Shown here in pieces: positions 51,356 to 63,999 of a stretch of 64,000 nucleotides of DNA. The position numbers were made by a program, and so were the translations under genes. This DNA is from Exiguobacterium antarcticum DSM 14480 (GTDB lineage Bacteria; Bacillota; Bacilli; Exiguobacteriales; Exiguobacteriaceae), in contig NZ_JMKS01000003.1 of assembly GCF_000685865.1 (NCBI RefSeq), positions 1,821,078 to 1,885,077 on the forward strand, read 5' to 3'. The notes under the pieces were generated by a model that saw only the letters and a list, made by a program, of their open reading frames with translations, was not told the origin of the DNA and made no database searches. The number at the start of each line of letters is the position of its first letter. The first letter of the stretch is position 1.

Positions 51356-52900
51356 TTGGAAGCACATTTGGACCAAGAAATGATCCTCGTCCTCGACTTT
51401 GGAGGTCAGTACAATCAATTGATCACACGCCGCATCCGTGATCTCGGAGTTTACAGTGAACTGCATTCGCATAAGATCACTGCAGCAGAAGTGAAAGACA
51501 TCGCACCAGCCGGTATCATCTTCTCAGGTGGACCACGAAGTGTCTACGCAGAAGACGCCTACCGCTGTGATCCAGCAATCTTTGACCTCGGCATTCCGAT
51601 TTTCGGAATCTGTTACGGTATGCAATTGATGTCGCAACACTTTGGTGGAACGGTCGAACGTGCCGGACACCGTGAGTATGGGAAAGCGACATTGACACTC
51701 AATGATCCATCACCTATGTATGCGAACCTTCCACTCGAACAAACGGTTTGGATGAGCCACAGTGACCTCGTCACATCGGTACCAAACGGATTTGTCGTCG
51801 ATGGAACAAACGTCTCATGTCCAATTGCTTCGATCAAGAATGAAGAATTGAAAATGTACGGCGTCCAGTACCACCCGGAAGTCAACCACACGATGTTCGG
51901 AAAAGAATTGTTGAAAAACTTCTTGTTCGAAGTCTGTAACTGTACAGGCGACTGGTCGATGGGGAACTTCATCGAAGTCGAAATCGCGAAGATTAAAGAA
52001 GAAGTCGGGGACAAAAAAGTCCTTTGTGCCCTTTCAGGCGGCGTCGACTCGTCAGTCGTCGCAGCACTCATTCACGCCGCAATCGGGGATCAATTGACAT
52101 GTATGTTCGTCGACCACGGTCTCTTGCGTAAAGGGGAAGCCGAAAGTGTCATGAAGACATTTGCGGATCACTTCCACATGAACGTCATCAAAATCGACGC
52201 GCAAGACCGCTTCTTGAATAAGTTAAAAGGCATCTCGGATCCGGAGCAAAAACGCAAAATCATCGGAAACGAATTCGTTTACGTCTTCGACGAAGAAGCG
52301 TCGAAATTGACGGATATGGACTTCCTTGCGCAAGGAACGCTCTACACGGATATCATCGAAAGTGGAACGGATACGGCGCAAACGATTAAATCACACCACA
52401 ATGTCGGTGGATTACCGGAAGACATGCAGTTCAAGTTGATTGAACCGATCAACACGTTGTTCAAGGATGAAGTCCGTGCACTCGGAAAAGAACTTGGTTT
52501 GTCTGACGAAATCGTTTGGCGTCAACCGTTCCCGGGACCAGGTCTCGGTATCCGTGTCCTCGGTGAGATCACAGACGAGAAACTCGAAATCGTCCGTGAA
52601 TCAGATTTCATCCTCCGCGATGAGATTAAAAAAGCCGGTCTTGAACGCGAGATTTGGCAGTACTTCACGGTCTTGCCACCACTTCGTTCAGTTGGTGTCA
52701 TGGGTGATGAGCGGACATATGACTATGCAGTCGGAATCCGTGCTGTTACGTCGATTGACGGCATGACGTCGGATTGGGCACGCATCCCGTGGGACGTGCT
52801 CGAGAAGATTTCAGTCCGGATCGTCAACGAAGTCCAGAACGTTAACCGCGTCCTGTACGATGTGACGTCGAAACCACCTTCAACGATTGAGTGGGAATAA
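51356..52900 (+). CDS. guaA: GMP synthase (glutamine-hydrolysing)
   Basis: A 514-residue enzyme converting XMP to GMP. The N-terminal class I glutamine amidotransferase domain has GICYGMQL (catalytic Cys near residue 85) and VQYHPEV near 172; the synthetase domain has the P-loop LSGGVDSS near 233 and the C-terminal dimerisation domain ends in KPPSTIEWE. The TTG at 51356 (AAAGGCGGG upstream) gives the normal family length; an ATG at 51263 would add 31 residues encoded by the terminator region. Confidence 0.96.
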   Translation: MEAHLDQEMILVLDFGGQYNQLITRRIRDLGVYSELHSHKITAAEVKDIAPAGIIFSGGPRSVYAEDAYRCDPAIFDLGIPIFGICYGMQLMSQHFGGTVERAGHREYGKATLTLNDPSPMYANLPLEQTVWMSHSDLVTSVPNGFVVDGTNVSCPIASIKNEELKMYGVQYHPEVNHTMFGKELLKNFLFEVCNCTGDWSMGNFIEVEIAKIKEEVGDKKVLCALSGGVDSSVVAALIHAAIGDQLTCMFVDHGLLRKGEAESVMKTFADHFHMNVIKIDAQDRFLNKLKGISDPEQKRKIIGNEFVYVFDEEASKLTDMDFLAQGTLYTDIIESGTDTAQTIKSHHNVGGLPEDMQFKLIEPINTLFKDEVRALGKELGLSDEIVWRQPFPGPGLGIRVLGEITDEKLEIVRESDFILRDEIKKAGLEREIWQYFTVLPPLRSVGVMGDERTYDYAVGIRAVTSIDGMTSDWARIPWDVLEKISVRIVNEVQNVNRVLYDVTSKPPSTIEWE

Positions 52901-53010
52901 GGATTGAACCGGATGAAACGATTCGTCTCATGAAGCCTGTCATACCAACATTTTAAAGGAGACAGGTGAAAAGAAGTCCGTTCCACCTTCAACAATTGTA
53001 TTTCGAAATG

Positions 53011-53057
53011 AAGCTCTCTTTTGTTCACATGATTTGTGAATGAATGGGGGCTTTTTT
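53011..53057 (+). terminator. guaA terminator
   Basis: AAGCTCTC pairs with GGGGGCTT through G-U pairs, with TTCACA/TGTGAA inside, then TTTTTT. Confidence 0.7.
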
Positions 53058-53123
53058 CGTGACTAAAATGATGGGACGGTAGAGTAAGTTCCGGCTGAAC
53101 CAGCAAATTTAAGGGAGGAAACC

Positions 53124-53204
53124 ATGATATATCGAGATGTGCATCCGTCACTTGCCATAAAATATGAAGAGAATATTAAATGGGGTAGGTGCTTTTATGA
53201 TTGA
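53124..53204 (+). CDS. possible 26-residue peptide upstream of an unrecognised gene
   Basis: An excellent GGGAGGAAACC site precedes the ATG at 53124; the frame gives 26 residues (starting MIYRDVHPSLAIKYE) and ends 8 bases inside the next gene, so the two look translationally coupled. No family is recognised. It may be a real small protein, a leader or the stub of a longer lost gene. Confidence 0.4.
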   Translation: MIYRDVHPSLAIKYEENIKWGRCFYD

Positions 53205-53721
53205 TTGGACATGGACTGAAGTCGACAAATTAGAGAAACAGGAGAAATGGAATGAAGCAAAAGCATATCTACTAAACTCTTGGCGGCAAAATCCCGCGGA
53301 CTTAAAAACTGTGATTCGATTGGGCTTTTTTTGTTGGTATGTCGTAGTCGAACAAGGACCGCTAGGAATTGCAGATGCAGATGTAGATATGGATGAATTA
53401 GAGACGTTACTGGATGAAGTTACACATTTTGGCTTAACCCATTTTATGACGAATGAGGATTTTCTCTGGTGTTTTGGATATATGATTTCAATGTTTCCCT
53501 ATTACTTTGGCGACTATGAACAGCGGGAAGAAAAAGGTATCTCAATGTTAAAACGTGCTTCTGAACTATGCCCGGACGAACCAATATATACATATTTAAG
53601 ATCATTTTCCAATACTTATGACAAACATAAAGAGGTATTTCAACAGGTGCAAATTGTTTTAGAAGATCGATTTAAAGGAGAAGGCTTATTATCCGATTAC
53701 TTTAAAAATGCATTCAATTAA
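53197..53721 (+). CDS. unrecognised 174-residue alpha-helical protein
   Basis: I do not recognise this gene. The product (starting MIDWTWTEVDKLEKQEK) is acidic, mostly helical by appearance, rich in Trp, Phe and Tyr, with pairs of helices resembling degenerate TPR units (KWNEAKAYLLNSWRQNPADLK, GISMLKRASELCPDEP). There is no signal or membrane segment. The ATG at 53197 follows GGGGTAGGTG and overlaps a 26-codon frame; the ATG at 53164 has no site. Codon use is AT-richer than guaA, and the gene lies between a terminator and an IS30 copy, so it is probably acquired. Small acidic helical proteins like this include immunity proteins of contact toxins, but no toxin is visible. Confidence 0.7.
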   Translation: MIDWTWTEVDKLEKQEKWNEAKAYLLNSWRQNPADLKTVIRLGFFCWYVVVEQGPLGIADADVDMDELETLLDEVTHFGLTHFMTNEDFLWCFGYMISMFPYYFGDYEQREEKGISMLKRASELCPDEPIYTYLRSFSNTYDKHKEVFQQVQIVLEDRFKGEGLLSDYFKNAFN

Positions 53722-53750
53722 CAGGACAGTTAATTTTCAATTTTTCAATA

Positions 53751-54804
53751 GACGGTTTGTCAAATTAAGTGCAACACTTCTTCCGTGAAGACCTCGTATG
53801 CAGTTTTCCAGTTGAGACATTTTCGCGGTCTCCCATTGATCCAGGCGAGCGCTTGAGCGAGTTCAGAACGACTGACCTTTCCGAAATCTGTCCCCTTCGG
53901 GAAAAATTCACGGAGAAGACCATTGGCGTTCTCGTTACTCCCACGCTGCCAAGAAGAATACGGATCCGCAAAATACATCGGTACGCCTAACGTGTCACGA
54001 ATTCGTTCATGACAGCTAAACTCTTTTCCACGATCTGTCGTCGCAGTTTGGAACGTTCCCAACGGGAAGTAAAGATGCAATGCTTGAATCGCAGACTCCA
54101 TCGATTGAGCGGACCGATCTTCCATCGGTACAGCGAGATAAAAACGGCTCTTTCGCTCGACGAACGTTGCGACACAGGCTTTGGATTTCCCTCTACACGA
54201 GACAACAGTATCAAGCTCCCAATGTCCGAACGTTTGGCGCCCTTTGACGTCAGACGGACGTTTACTGATTGGCAGTCCGACGTTAAAGCGTCCACGCGTC
54301 TCACGTGGTTTCTGACGCTTTCCCTTTTGTCGAAGGAGTCCAGAATCGGCCTCGACGAGGCCCATATAAATCCAACGATAAATTGTCTTGAACGAAAGTC
54401 CTTCTTCTTGGAATAATCGTCCGGCAATCTGTTCAGGGGACCACGTCTCCCGTAACTTTTCGAGGATGCGGACTCCTTTTTCGAGCGTAAACTTCGTCCG
54501 TGCACCGCACTTCTTTTTTCGCTCCACATAACGCTGGTCGGCATGGGAAGAATCATAGTGAGGATTTCGTTTCAATTCTCGTGAAATCGTAGAAGGTTGA
54601 CGCCCCAGGCGTCCAGCAATCTTTCGGACAGAGAAACCTAGCTCGAGATACGTCTCTATTTTGACTCTTTCTGATGTGGTAAGATGAACATAGCTCATAA
54701 CGAATCCTCCGTTGAATTTTGTGTGGTAACTCTATTCTACACGAGGTCGTTATGGGTTTTTTTGTGTTTTCAGCTAGGTGTTGCACTTAATATTACAATT
54801 CGTC
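53751..54804 (-). mobile_element. IS30-family insertion sequence, copy 2
   Basis: The same 1054-bp element as at 6837-7890, in the opposite orientation, with its own 4-bp duplication AATA at 53747-53750 and 54805-54808. It sits 29 bases after the unrecognised gene. Confidence 0.95.
53760..54698 (-). CDS. IS30-family transposase, copy 2
   Basis: 312 residues, identical in sequence to copy 1: helix-turn-helix at the N-terminus and a DDE core (HWELDTV, TTDRGKEF, NANGLLREFF). The identity suggests that both insertions are recent or that the copies are being homogenised. Confidence 0.96.
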   Translation of the reverse strand: MSYVHLTTSERVKIETYLELGFSVRKIAGRLGRQPSTISRELKRNPHYDSSHADQRYVERKKKCGARTKFTLEKGVRILEKLRETWSPEQIAGRLFQEEGLSFKTIYRWIYMGLVEADSGLLRQKGKRQKPRETRGRFNVGLPISKRPSDVKGRQTFGHWELDTVVSCRGKSKACVATFVERKSRFYLAVPMEDRSAQSMESAIQALHLYFPLGTFQTATTDRGKEFSCHERIRDTLGVPMYFADPYSSWQRGSNENANGLLREFFPKGTDFGKVSRSELAQALAWINGRPRKCLNWKTAYEVFTEEVLHLI

Positions 54805-54998
54805 AATAATAAAAAAGCTTTGTATGAACAAATTGGTGACTCGATTTATAAAAAGAAAAATATAAAACAGAAAATATAAAACAGAATAGAAGATTAAAGC
54901 AAAATATTAGTTTTTTTAAAATTGATGAATAGCGAACGTAGAATATCATTGGAATATTTAGAGAAAGTCTGTCGCTAAATTAGCGTTGACTTTTTTTT
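54805..54998 (+). other. AT-rich gap with a short tandem repeat and a terminator-like hairpin
   Basis: Between IS30 copy 2 and the sigma-B promoter no gene is seen. A 14-base unit AAAATATAAAACAG is repeated twice near 54851-54880. At 54963-54998 AAAGTC..CGCTAA and TTAGCG..GACTTT arms form a hairpin followed by T7. A reading frame of 37 codons that would have been continuous before the insertion starts at 53708 and ends here; it may be chance. Confidence 0.5.
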
Positions 54999-55018
54999 AC
55001 GAAAACATGTATAAATAA

Positions 55019-55045
55019 TGTTTAATTAAAAAAGAAGTAGGGGAA
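55019..55045 (+). promoter_or_regulatory. sigma-B-like promoter of the YflT-DUF2382 gene
   Basis: GTTTAA (55019-55024), 14 bases, then GGGGAAA (55039-55045) matches the sigma-B pattern GTTTAA-N12-14-GGGWAW. The start codon is about 90 bases downstream; the leader between has an AGCGTTT/AAACGCT inverted repeat (55077-55116). Confidence 0.7.
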
Positions 55046-55142
55046 ATTCAAAATGTTGGCATTTAAAATTATTTGTAAGCGTTTGATATTTGATTTTAAC
55101 ATTAAATTTTAAACGCTGTTAATCCAAAAGGAGGAAGAGATC

Positions 55143-56069
55143 ATGAGTAGAAAAGAGAATACATTTATCGACCTGTTTAATAGCCAAGCGGAAGTATTAA
55201 GCAAGGTGAATGAATTAAAGGCACAGGGTTATAATGAAAGAGATATGTATGTCGTCGCACAAGATAAAGATTCGTTTTCTATGTTGAAAGACCAGACAGA
55301 CGTGAATGTGGATACTACGGGTGAAGAGCAGCATCAAGGGTTCATGGGGAAATTCATGGCTGCCTTCTCTGATGATTCTTCTACGGAAGCATTCAATGGT
55401 ATGGGGCTAGATCGTACTGAATCAGAAGAGTACCGTCGTCAAGTACAGAATGGAAAATTGGTATTGTACGTAGACAGTGATTATGGGGATTCTTACGAAA
55501 AACACAATCAGAGTTATGGTCAAGGATACGGTACGACTTCAGAAGTGGACCGGAATCAGGATTACGATAAATCTTCAGAAATGGATCGGACATCTACTAC
55601 TGCATCAGATGTTGGGACAGAGGAAGAACGTATTCGCCTACATGAAGAACGTTTGAACGTTGATAAAGAAAGAGTTCAAACTGGAGAAGTAAACGTTAGC
55701 AAACGTGTTGTCGAAGATCAACAATCCATTGAAGTCCCTGTTGAGCGTGAAGAAGTATATGTAGAACGTCGCCCAGTCAACGAGAGCGAAACGAGAACAG
55801 AGGCGTTTGTAGACGAAAATGACTCCATCCATGTCCCGCTTTCTGAAGAACGCGTTGTAGTTTCAAAACAAGATGTCGTTACTGAAGAAATTGTGGTCGG
55901 GAAACGGAAAGTTCAAGATACTGAAATCGTCTCAGAAACAGTTCGTCGTGAAGAAGCGGATATCGATGATGGTACGAGTACAACGAATAATCTTGATCGA
56001 GATAACAGACTTGATCGAGATAATGATCTTGATCGAAACAACGGACTTGATCGAGATGATAGAAGATAA
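55143..56069 (+). CDS. YflT-DUF2382 (YsnF-like) stress protein with LDRDN repeats
   Basis: A 308-residue acidic protein. Residues 1-110 are a YflT domain (FIDLFNSQAEVLSKVNELKAQGY, VQNGKLVLYVD); residues 155-280 are DUF2382 (RIRLHEERLNVDKERVQTGEV, VEDQQSIEVPVEREEVYVERR, PLSEERVVVSKQDVV). The last 28 residues are four hexapeptides of LDRDNx type, coded by an 18-bp tandem repeat. YsnF-type proteins are sigma-B or general stress proteins of unknown biochemistry. AAAGGAGG precedes the ATG and a sigma-B-like promoter lies upstream. Codon use is AT-rich like the insert around it. Confidence 0.82.
   Translation: MSRKENTFIDLFNSQAEVLSKVNELKAQGYNERDMYVVAQDKDSFSMLKDQTDVNVDTTGEEQHQGFMGKFMAAFSDDSSTEAFNGMGLDRTESEEYRRQVQNGKLVLYVDSDYGDSYEKHNQSYGQGYGTTSEVDRNQDYDKSSEMDRTSTTASDVGTEEERIRLHEERLNVDKERVQTGEVNVSKRVVEDQQSIEVPVEREEVYVERRPVNESETRTEAFVDENDSIHVPLSEERVVVSKQDVVTEEIVVGKRKVQDTEIVSETVRREEADIDDGTSTTNNLDRDNRLDRDNDLDRNNGLDRDDRR
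55992..56063 (+). repeat. 18-bp tandem repeat, four units
   Basis: Units beginning CTTGATCGA at 55992, 56010, 56028 and 56046 encode LDRDNR, LDRDND, LDRNNG and LDRDDR. Divergence between units is limited to a few bases, mostly at the sixth codon. Confidence 0.9.
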
Positions 56070-56086
56070 TTTTATAGTTAATTGTT

Positions 56087-56120
56087 AAAAGAGAGTAGCT
56101 CATCAGCTACTCTCTTTTTT
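56087..56120 (+). terminator. terminator of the YflT-DUF2382 gene
   Basis: Perfect 14-bp arms AAAAGAGAGTAGCT and AGCTACTCTCTTTT around CATC, then TT. Confidence 0.9.
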
Positions 56121-56420
56121 GTGAAAGGTCTGGTCGCATCCTCTTACTTCGAAGAATTGCCTGAACTGAAAGTTTTAGTTATGCCCGTATTCGCTGTAGT
56201 TATGGTGATCGCGTTCGGAAAACGACGGATTCAGTTGCAAGTTCATCAATTGTTATTCAAGAAGCGTCCTGAAGAACATATTCAAGCCAAAGCAAATAAA
56301 GAAAAACGCTTCCAAAACCGAACGTTCGGATTAATTAAAGAACTAAATTTCGCTTTTATGGTTGACCGTCCATTTTTTGCGTGCTACGATGTGTCTGTTC
56401 TTATTTTTATCATCCACTAA
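56121..56420 (+). CDS. possible small membrane protein or gene remnant
   Basis: A GTG-started frame of 99 codons right after a terminator, with one hydrophobic segment (LKVLVMPVFAVVMVIAFGKRR) followed by a basic stretch and a second hydrophobic end (SVLIFIIH). I see no ribosome binding site and recognise no family. It may be a remnant. If it is not a gene, this 315-base stretch up to the purine riboswitch is empty. Confidence 0.25.
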   Translation: MKGLVASSYFEELPELKVLVMPVFAVVMVIAFGKRRIQLQVHQLLFKKRPEEHIQAKANKEKRFQNRTFGLIKELNFAFMVDRPFFACYDVSVLIFIIH

Positions 56421-56435
56421 AAAACAAAAAATAAT

Positions 56436-56502
56436 GCCGTATAATTCTGGGGATATGGCCCGGAAGTCTCTACAGGAACACCTTAAAGGTTCCTACTACG
56501 GC
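56436..56502 (+). ncRNA. purine riboswitch (guanine type) of the permease gene
   Basis: GCCGT and ACGGC close P1 around the conserved TATAATTCTGGGGATATGGCCC, AAGTCTCTACAGG and CCTACTACGG segments. The J3/1 strand reads ACTA, giving C at the ligand-pairing position (guanine/hypoxanthine type). Confidence 0.93.
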
Positions 56503-56530
56503 GTGCACTGATTCTGGTGTGCGCTTAAAG

Positions 56531-56567
56531 AAACGGCTTTTACCGCTTAGGTAACTGCCGTTTTTTT
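56531..56567 (+). terminator. expression-platform terminator of the permease riboswitch
   Basis: AAACGGCTTTTACC pairs with GGTAACTGCCGTTT, then TTTTT. Confidence 0.88.
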
Positions 56568-56604
56568 CGTTTCTTGAGACGGCTTATTTGGAAAGAGGGC
56601 AACC

Positions 56605-57956
56605 ATGAGCACACAGATGAAACCGCAACAACCAAAACAAAAGGAGAACGCGATTGCGCGTTACTTCGATTTTAATGGACTCGGTACGAATATGCGGACA
56701 GAGTTCATCGCCGGTATGACGACCTTCTTCGCAATGGCCTACATCTTGTTCGTCAATCCGAACACGCTTGCTGAAGCCGGGATGGATGCAGGAGCAGTCT
56801 TCGGAGCAACGGCACTCGTTGCGATCATCGGTTCGGTGACGATGGGCCTACTCGCCAATTACCCAATCGCCCTGGCGCCCGGTATGGGACTCAACGCATT
56901 CTTCGCCTACAGCGTCGTCATCGGAATGGGCATTCCGTGGGAGACCGCTTTATCCGGTGTCTTGGTATCCGGACTTGTCTTCATGGTCTTGACGGCGTCC
57001 GGTATTCGCGAAACGATCATCAATGCGATTCCTGAACCCCTTAAAATGGCAGTTGCTGCCGGAATCGGTTTATTCATTGCTTTCATCGGTTTGAAAACAG
57101 GTGGTATCGTCGTCGCCAATGAAGCAACACTCGTCTCACTTGGTAATCTTGGTCAAGGAACAACATTACTTGCCGTCTTCGGATTAGTCATTTCAGCGAT
57201 CTTAATGACACGTGGTATTAAAGGCGCCATCTTCTTCGGAATGATCATTACAGCGATTGCGGGGATGATCTTCGGCTTGATTCCCGTACCATCCGGTCTA
57301 GGTGAGATCGTCTCGGCGCCACCAAGCATCGCACCGACATTCGGACAAGCGTTCTTACACTTTAACGAAATCTTTACGGTACAGATGGCAGTCGTCATTT
57401 TAACATTCTTCTTCGTTGATTTCTTTGATACAGCAGGAACACTCGTTGCTGTAGCGAACCAAGCCGGTTTGATTAAAGATAATAAAGTCCCGCGTGCCGG
57501 TCGTGCCTTGATCGCGGACTCGACAGCAACGGTCGCGGGTTCGATTCTCGGAACGTCGACAACGGTCTCCTACATTGAATCGAGTGCCGGGGTCGCAGCC
57601 GGTGGACGTTCAGGGATGACGGCGATTGTCACAGGATTATTCTTTGGACTTGCCTTGTTCTTCTCACCACTACTTGCGGTGATTACGGCGCCGGTTACAG
57701 CACCGGCATTGATTATCGTGGCGTCTTGATGGCTTCTTCGCTTCTCCAGATTGATTGGAAGAAGTTCGAATATGCAGTTCCGGCATTCTTGACGGTCATC
57801 ATGATGCCACTGACGTACTCGATTGCAACCGGGATCGCGTTCGGATTCTTATTTTATCCAATCACGATGATCGCGAAAGGACGCGCGAAAGAGGTCCATC
57901 CAATCATGTATGCGATGTCCCTCGGATTCCTGGCGTACTTCATCTGGTTACACTAA
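56605..57956 (+). pseudogene. pbuG: guanine/hypoxanthine permease (NCS2), apparent one-base frameshift
   Basis: A NCS2/AzgA-type purine permease in two frames: 56605-57729 (374 residues, with GMTTFFAMAYILFVNP, APGMGLNAFFAY and GTSTTVSYIESSAGVAAGGRSG) and the C-terminal part up to 57956 (QIDWKKFEYAVPAFLTVIMMPLTYSIATG, ending YFIWLH). The family sequence at the joint is IIVGVLMASS; here ATT ATC GTG GCG TCT TGA results from one missing G around 57719-57722, where GTGGGCGTC would be expected. Together the parts give the normal length of about 450. The guanine riboswitch upstream supports the substrate. It may be a real lesion or a sequencing error in a G run; the shortened protein would lack about 75 residues. 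Confidence 0.88.
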
Positions 57957-57974
57957 GTGTTCTTGTACGTTTGA

Positions 57975-58010
57975 CGTCTTTCTTCTATATAGAAGAAAGG
58001 CGTTTTTTTT
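57975..58010 (+). terminator. terminator of the permease gene
   Basis: CGTCTTTCTTCT and AGAAGAAAGGCG arms around ATAT, then T8. Confidence 0.9.
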
Positions 58011-58048
58011 GTTGATCAGGGAAAGGAAAGAAAGAGGAGGTGTTTTGG

Positions 58049-58960
58049 ATGATTGAAAAAATTACAGGCCCTGTATTTGAATACTTAGCGGAAGACAAAC
58101 GATTGATCAAGCTGGCCCGAAAAATCGGTTTGCCGCTAGGTGGCACATTTTTTGTTGGTGGACAGACGTTGGATGAAACCGTTGGAACCGTCCAAACGTT
58201 AAATCAAGATGGGCGGGCGGCGACCATCGATTGTTTAGGTGAGTTCATCGAATCAGAAAAAGACGCCATCGATATCGCGGATGAATGCATAAAAGTCATT
58301 CACCGTATTTCAGAAGATCAACTGAATGCCCAAGTGTCCTTGAAGCTTACATCAGTTGGTTTACGGTTAAATCCAGAAATCGCTTTTGCACAAATGACGC
58401 GCATTTTAGAAACGGCAGAACGTTTTGATATGCGCGTGACGATTAACATGGAAGAAGAGGCGGTATGTGAATCGATCATACATGTATTTGAACAGCTGCG
58501 AACAAGATTTTCAAACGTCGGCATTGCCTTGCAAGCGAATCTGTATCGCAGTCGCTTCGATCTTGAACGTTTGCAATCCACCGTTCGTGTTGTTAAAGGA
58601 GCGTACACAGGTCCAGCTGATATTTATATCGAACGGAAAGAAACCGTCGATGCGACATATTTACAGCTAGTCAAACAAAACCTTTTGCAAGGGTGTTATA
58701 CGCAGGTGGCGACACATGACGAAGACATGATTCAAGAAGTTATCCGTTTCGTGCATCAACAGGGAATCGGATTCGAACAATTTGAATTCCAGATGCTGCA
58801 AGGGATGCGACCGAATCGGCAAAAGGAATTGGTAGAGGAAGGATTCCGTGTCGTGATCTATGTTCCGCATGGCGTCGACTGGTACACATATTTGATGAAA
58901 CGTTTGGCGGAACGACCAGCGAACATCGTCTTTACTGCAATCAGTATGTTAAGGCTGTAA
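58049..58960 (+). CDS. proline dehydrogenase
   Basis: A 303-residue FAD-dependent TIM-barrel enzyme oxidising proline to pyrroline-5-carboxylate. Blocks seen: FVGGQTLDE near residue 33, the LKLTSVGLRLN strand near 105, VKGAYTGPADIY near 185, THDEDMI near 222 and the substrate-binding RPNRQKELVEEGFRVVIYVPHG near 255-275 (arginine pair and YVPHG). It is the monofunctional short form (PutB/FadM type). The ATG at 58049 has GAGGAGG 8 bases upstream. No P5C dehydrogenase gene is next to it. Confidence 0.9.
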   Translation: MIEKITGPVFEYLAEDKRLIKLARKIGLPLGGTFFVGGQTLDETVGTVQTLNQDGRAATIDCLGEFIESEKDAIDIADECIKVIHRISEDQLNAQVSLKLTSVGLRLNPEIAFAQMTRILETAERFDMRVTINMEEEAVCESIIHVFEQLRTRFSNVGIALQANLYRSRFDLERLQSTVRVVKGAYTGPADIYIERKETVDATYLQLVKQNLLQGCYTQVATHDEDMIQEVIRFVHQQGIGFEQFEFQMLQGMRPNRQKELVEEGFRVVIYVPHGVDWYTYLMKRLAERPANIVFTAISMLRL

Positions 58961-58962
58961 CT

Positions 58963-59002
58963 ACTTTGCAAAGGGTTCTTAAACTCTTTGTAAAGTTTTT
59001 TT
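58963..59002 (+). terminator. terminator of the proline dehydrogenase gene
   Basis: ACTTTGCAAAG and CTTTGTAAAGT arms (one G-U pair), then T7. Confidence 0.8.
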
Positions 59003-59110
59003 GAAATAATGCTTGTGTTTGTCGAATTTTGTTGGTATATTAATAAATGTTCCAGCGAGACGCCTTTTATAAACGGTTTGTTGGGGCTGAAAAACTTTTC
59101 TAAAACGTGG

Positions 59111-59139
59111 TTGACATAATCGAAAGAACCTGTTAGTCT
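59111..59139 (+). promoter_or_regulatory. rRNA operon promoter
   Basis: TTGACA (59111-59116), a 17-base spacer and TAGTCT (59134-59139), about 150 bases before the mature 16S end. A second, weaker promoter may lie in the AT-rich sequence upstream (58990-59060). Confidence 0.7.
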
Positions 59140-59177
59140 ATTAAAGTCGCTAACACGACTTAAACGAAACGACGAAC

Positions 59178-59195
59178 TTTGAAAACTGAACGATG
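59178..59195 (+). other. pre-16S processing stem, 5' strand
   Basis: TTTGAAAACTGAACGATG pairs with CATCGTTCAGTTTTGAG at 60877-60893 beyond the 16S 3' end. This forms the long helix normally cut by RNase III. The same GAAAACTGAA element recurs in the 23S leader. Confidence 0.75.
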
Positions 59196-59286
59196 AGGCA
59201 AAAAACGTATCTTCGGATACAAACAATGAATGAAGCGCAAGCTTCGTCAACGTGACTTCGGTCACAAAAACGAGCAAGTCAAACAC

Positions 59287-63911
<4,625 letters not shown>

Positions 63912-63970
63912 TAGCAGATGATCTTGTTGATGACTTCAGTTTTGAGGGCGCGAGCTTTTCAAAAAAGTTC

Positions 63971-63999
63971 TTGACGTTATGGAAACATAATGTTAAGAT
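63971..63999 (+). promoter_or_regulatory. promoter-like sequence at the right edge
   Basis: TTGACG (63971-63976), a 17-base spacer and TAAGAT (63994-63999) follow the 23S processing stem. It could start a separate transcript for the 5S or for tRNA genes beyond the window. Confidence 0.45.

Noticed and set aside
6837..54804. Composite transposon bounded by the two IS30 copies
   Set aside because: The span holds 46 kb of core genes, and each copy has its own, different 4-bp duplication, showing independent insertions.
55070..55087. cre-like TGTAAGCGTTTGAT upstream of the stress protein
   Set aside because: Three mismatches to the consensus; better explained as one arm of a leader hairpin.
51165..56502. 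Adenine riboswitches
   Set aside because: Both purine aptamers have C, not T, at the J3/1 position that pairs with the ligand.
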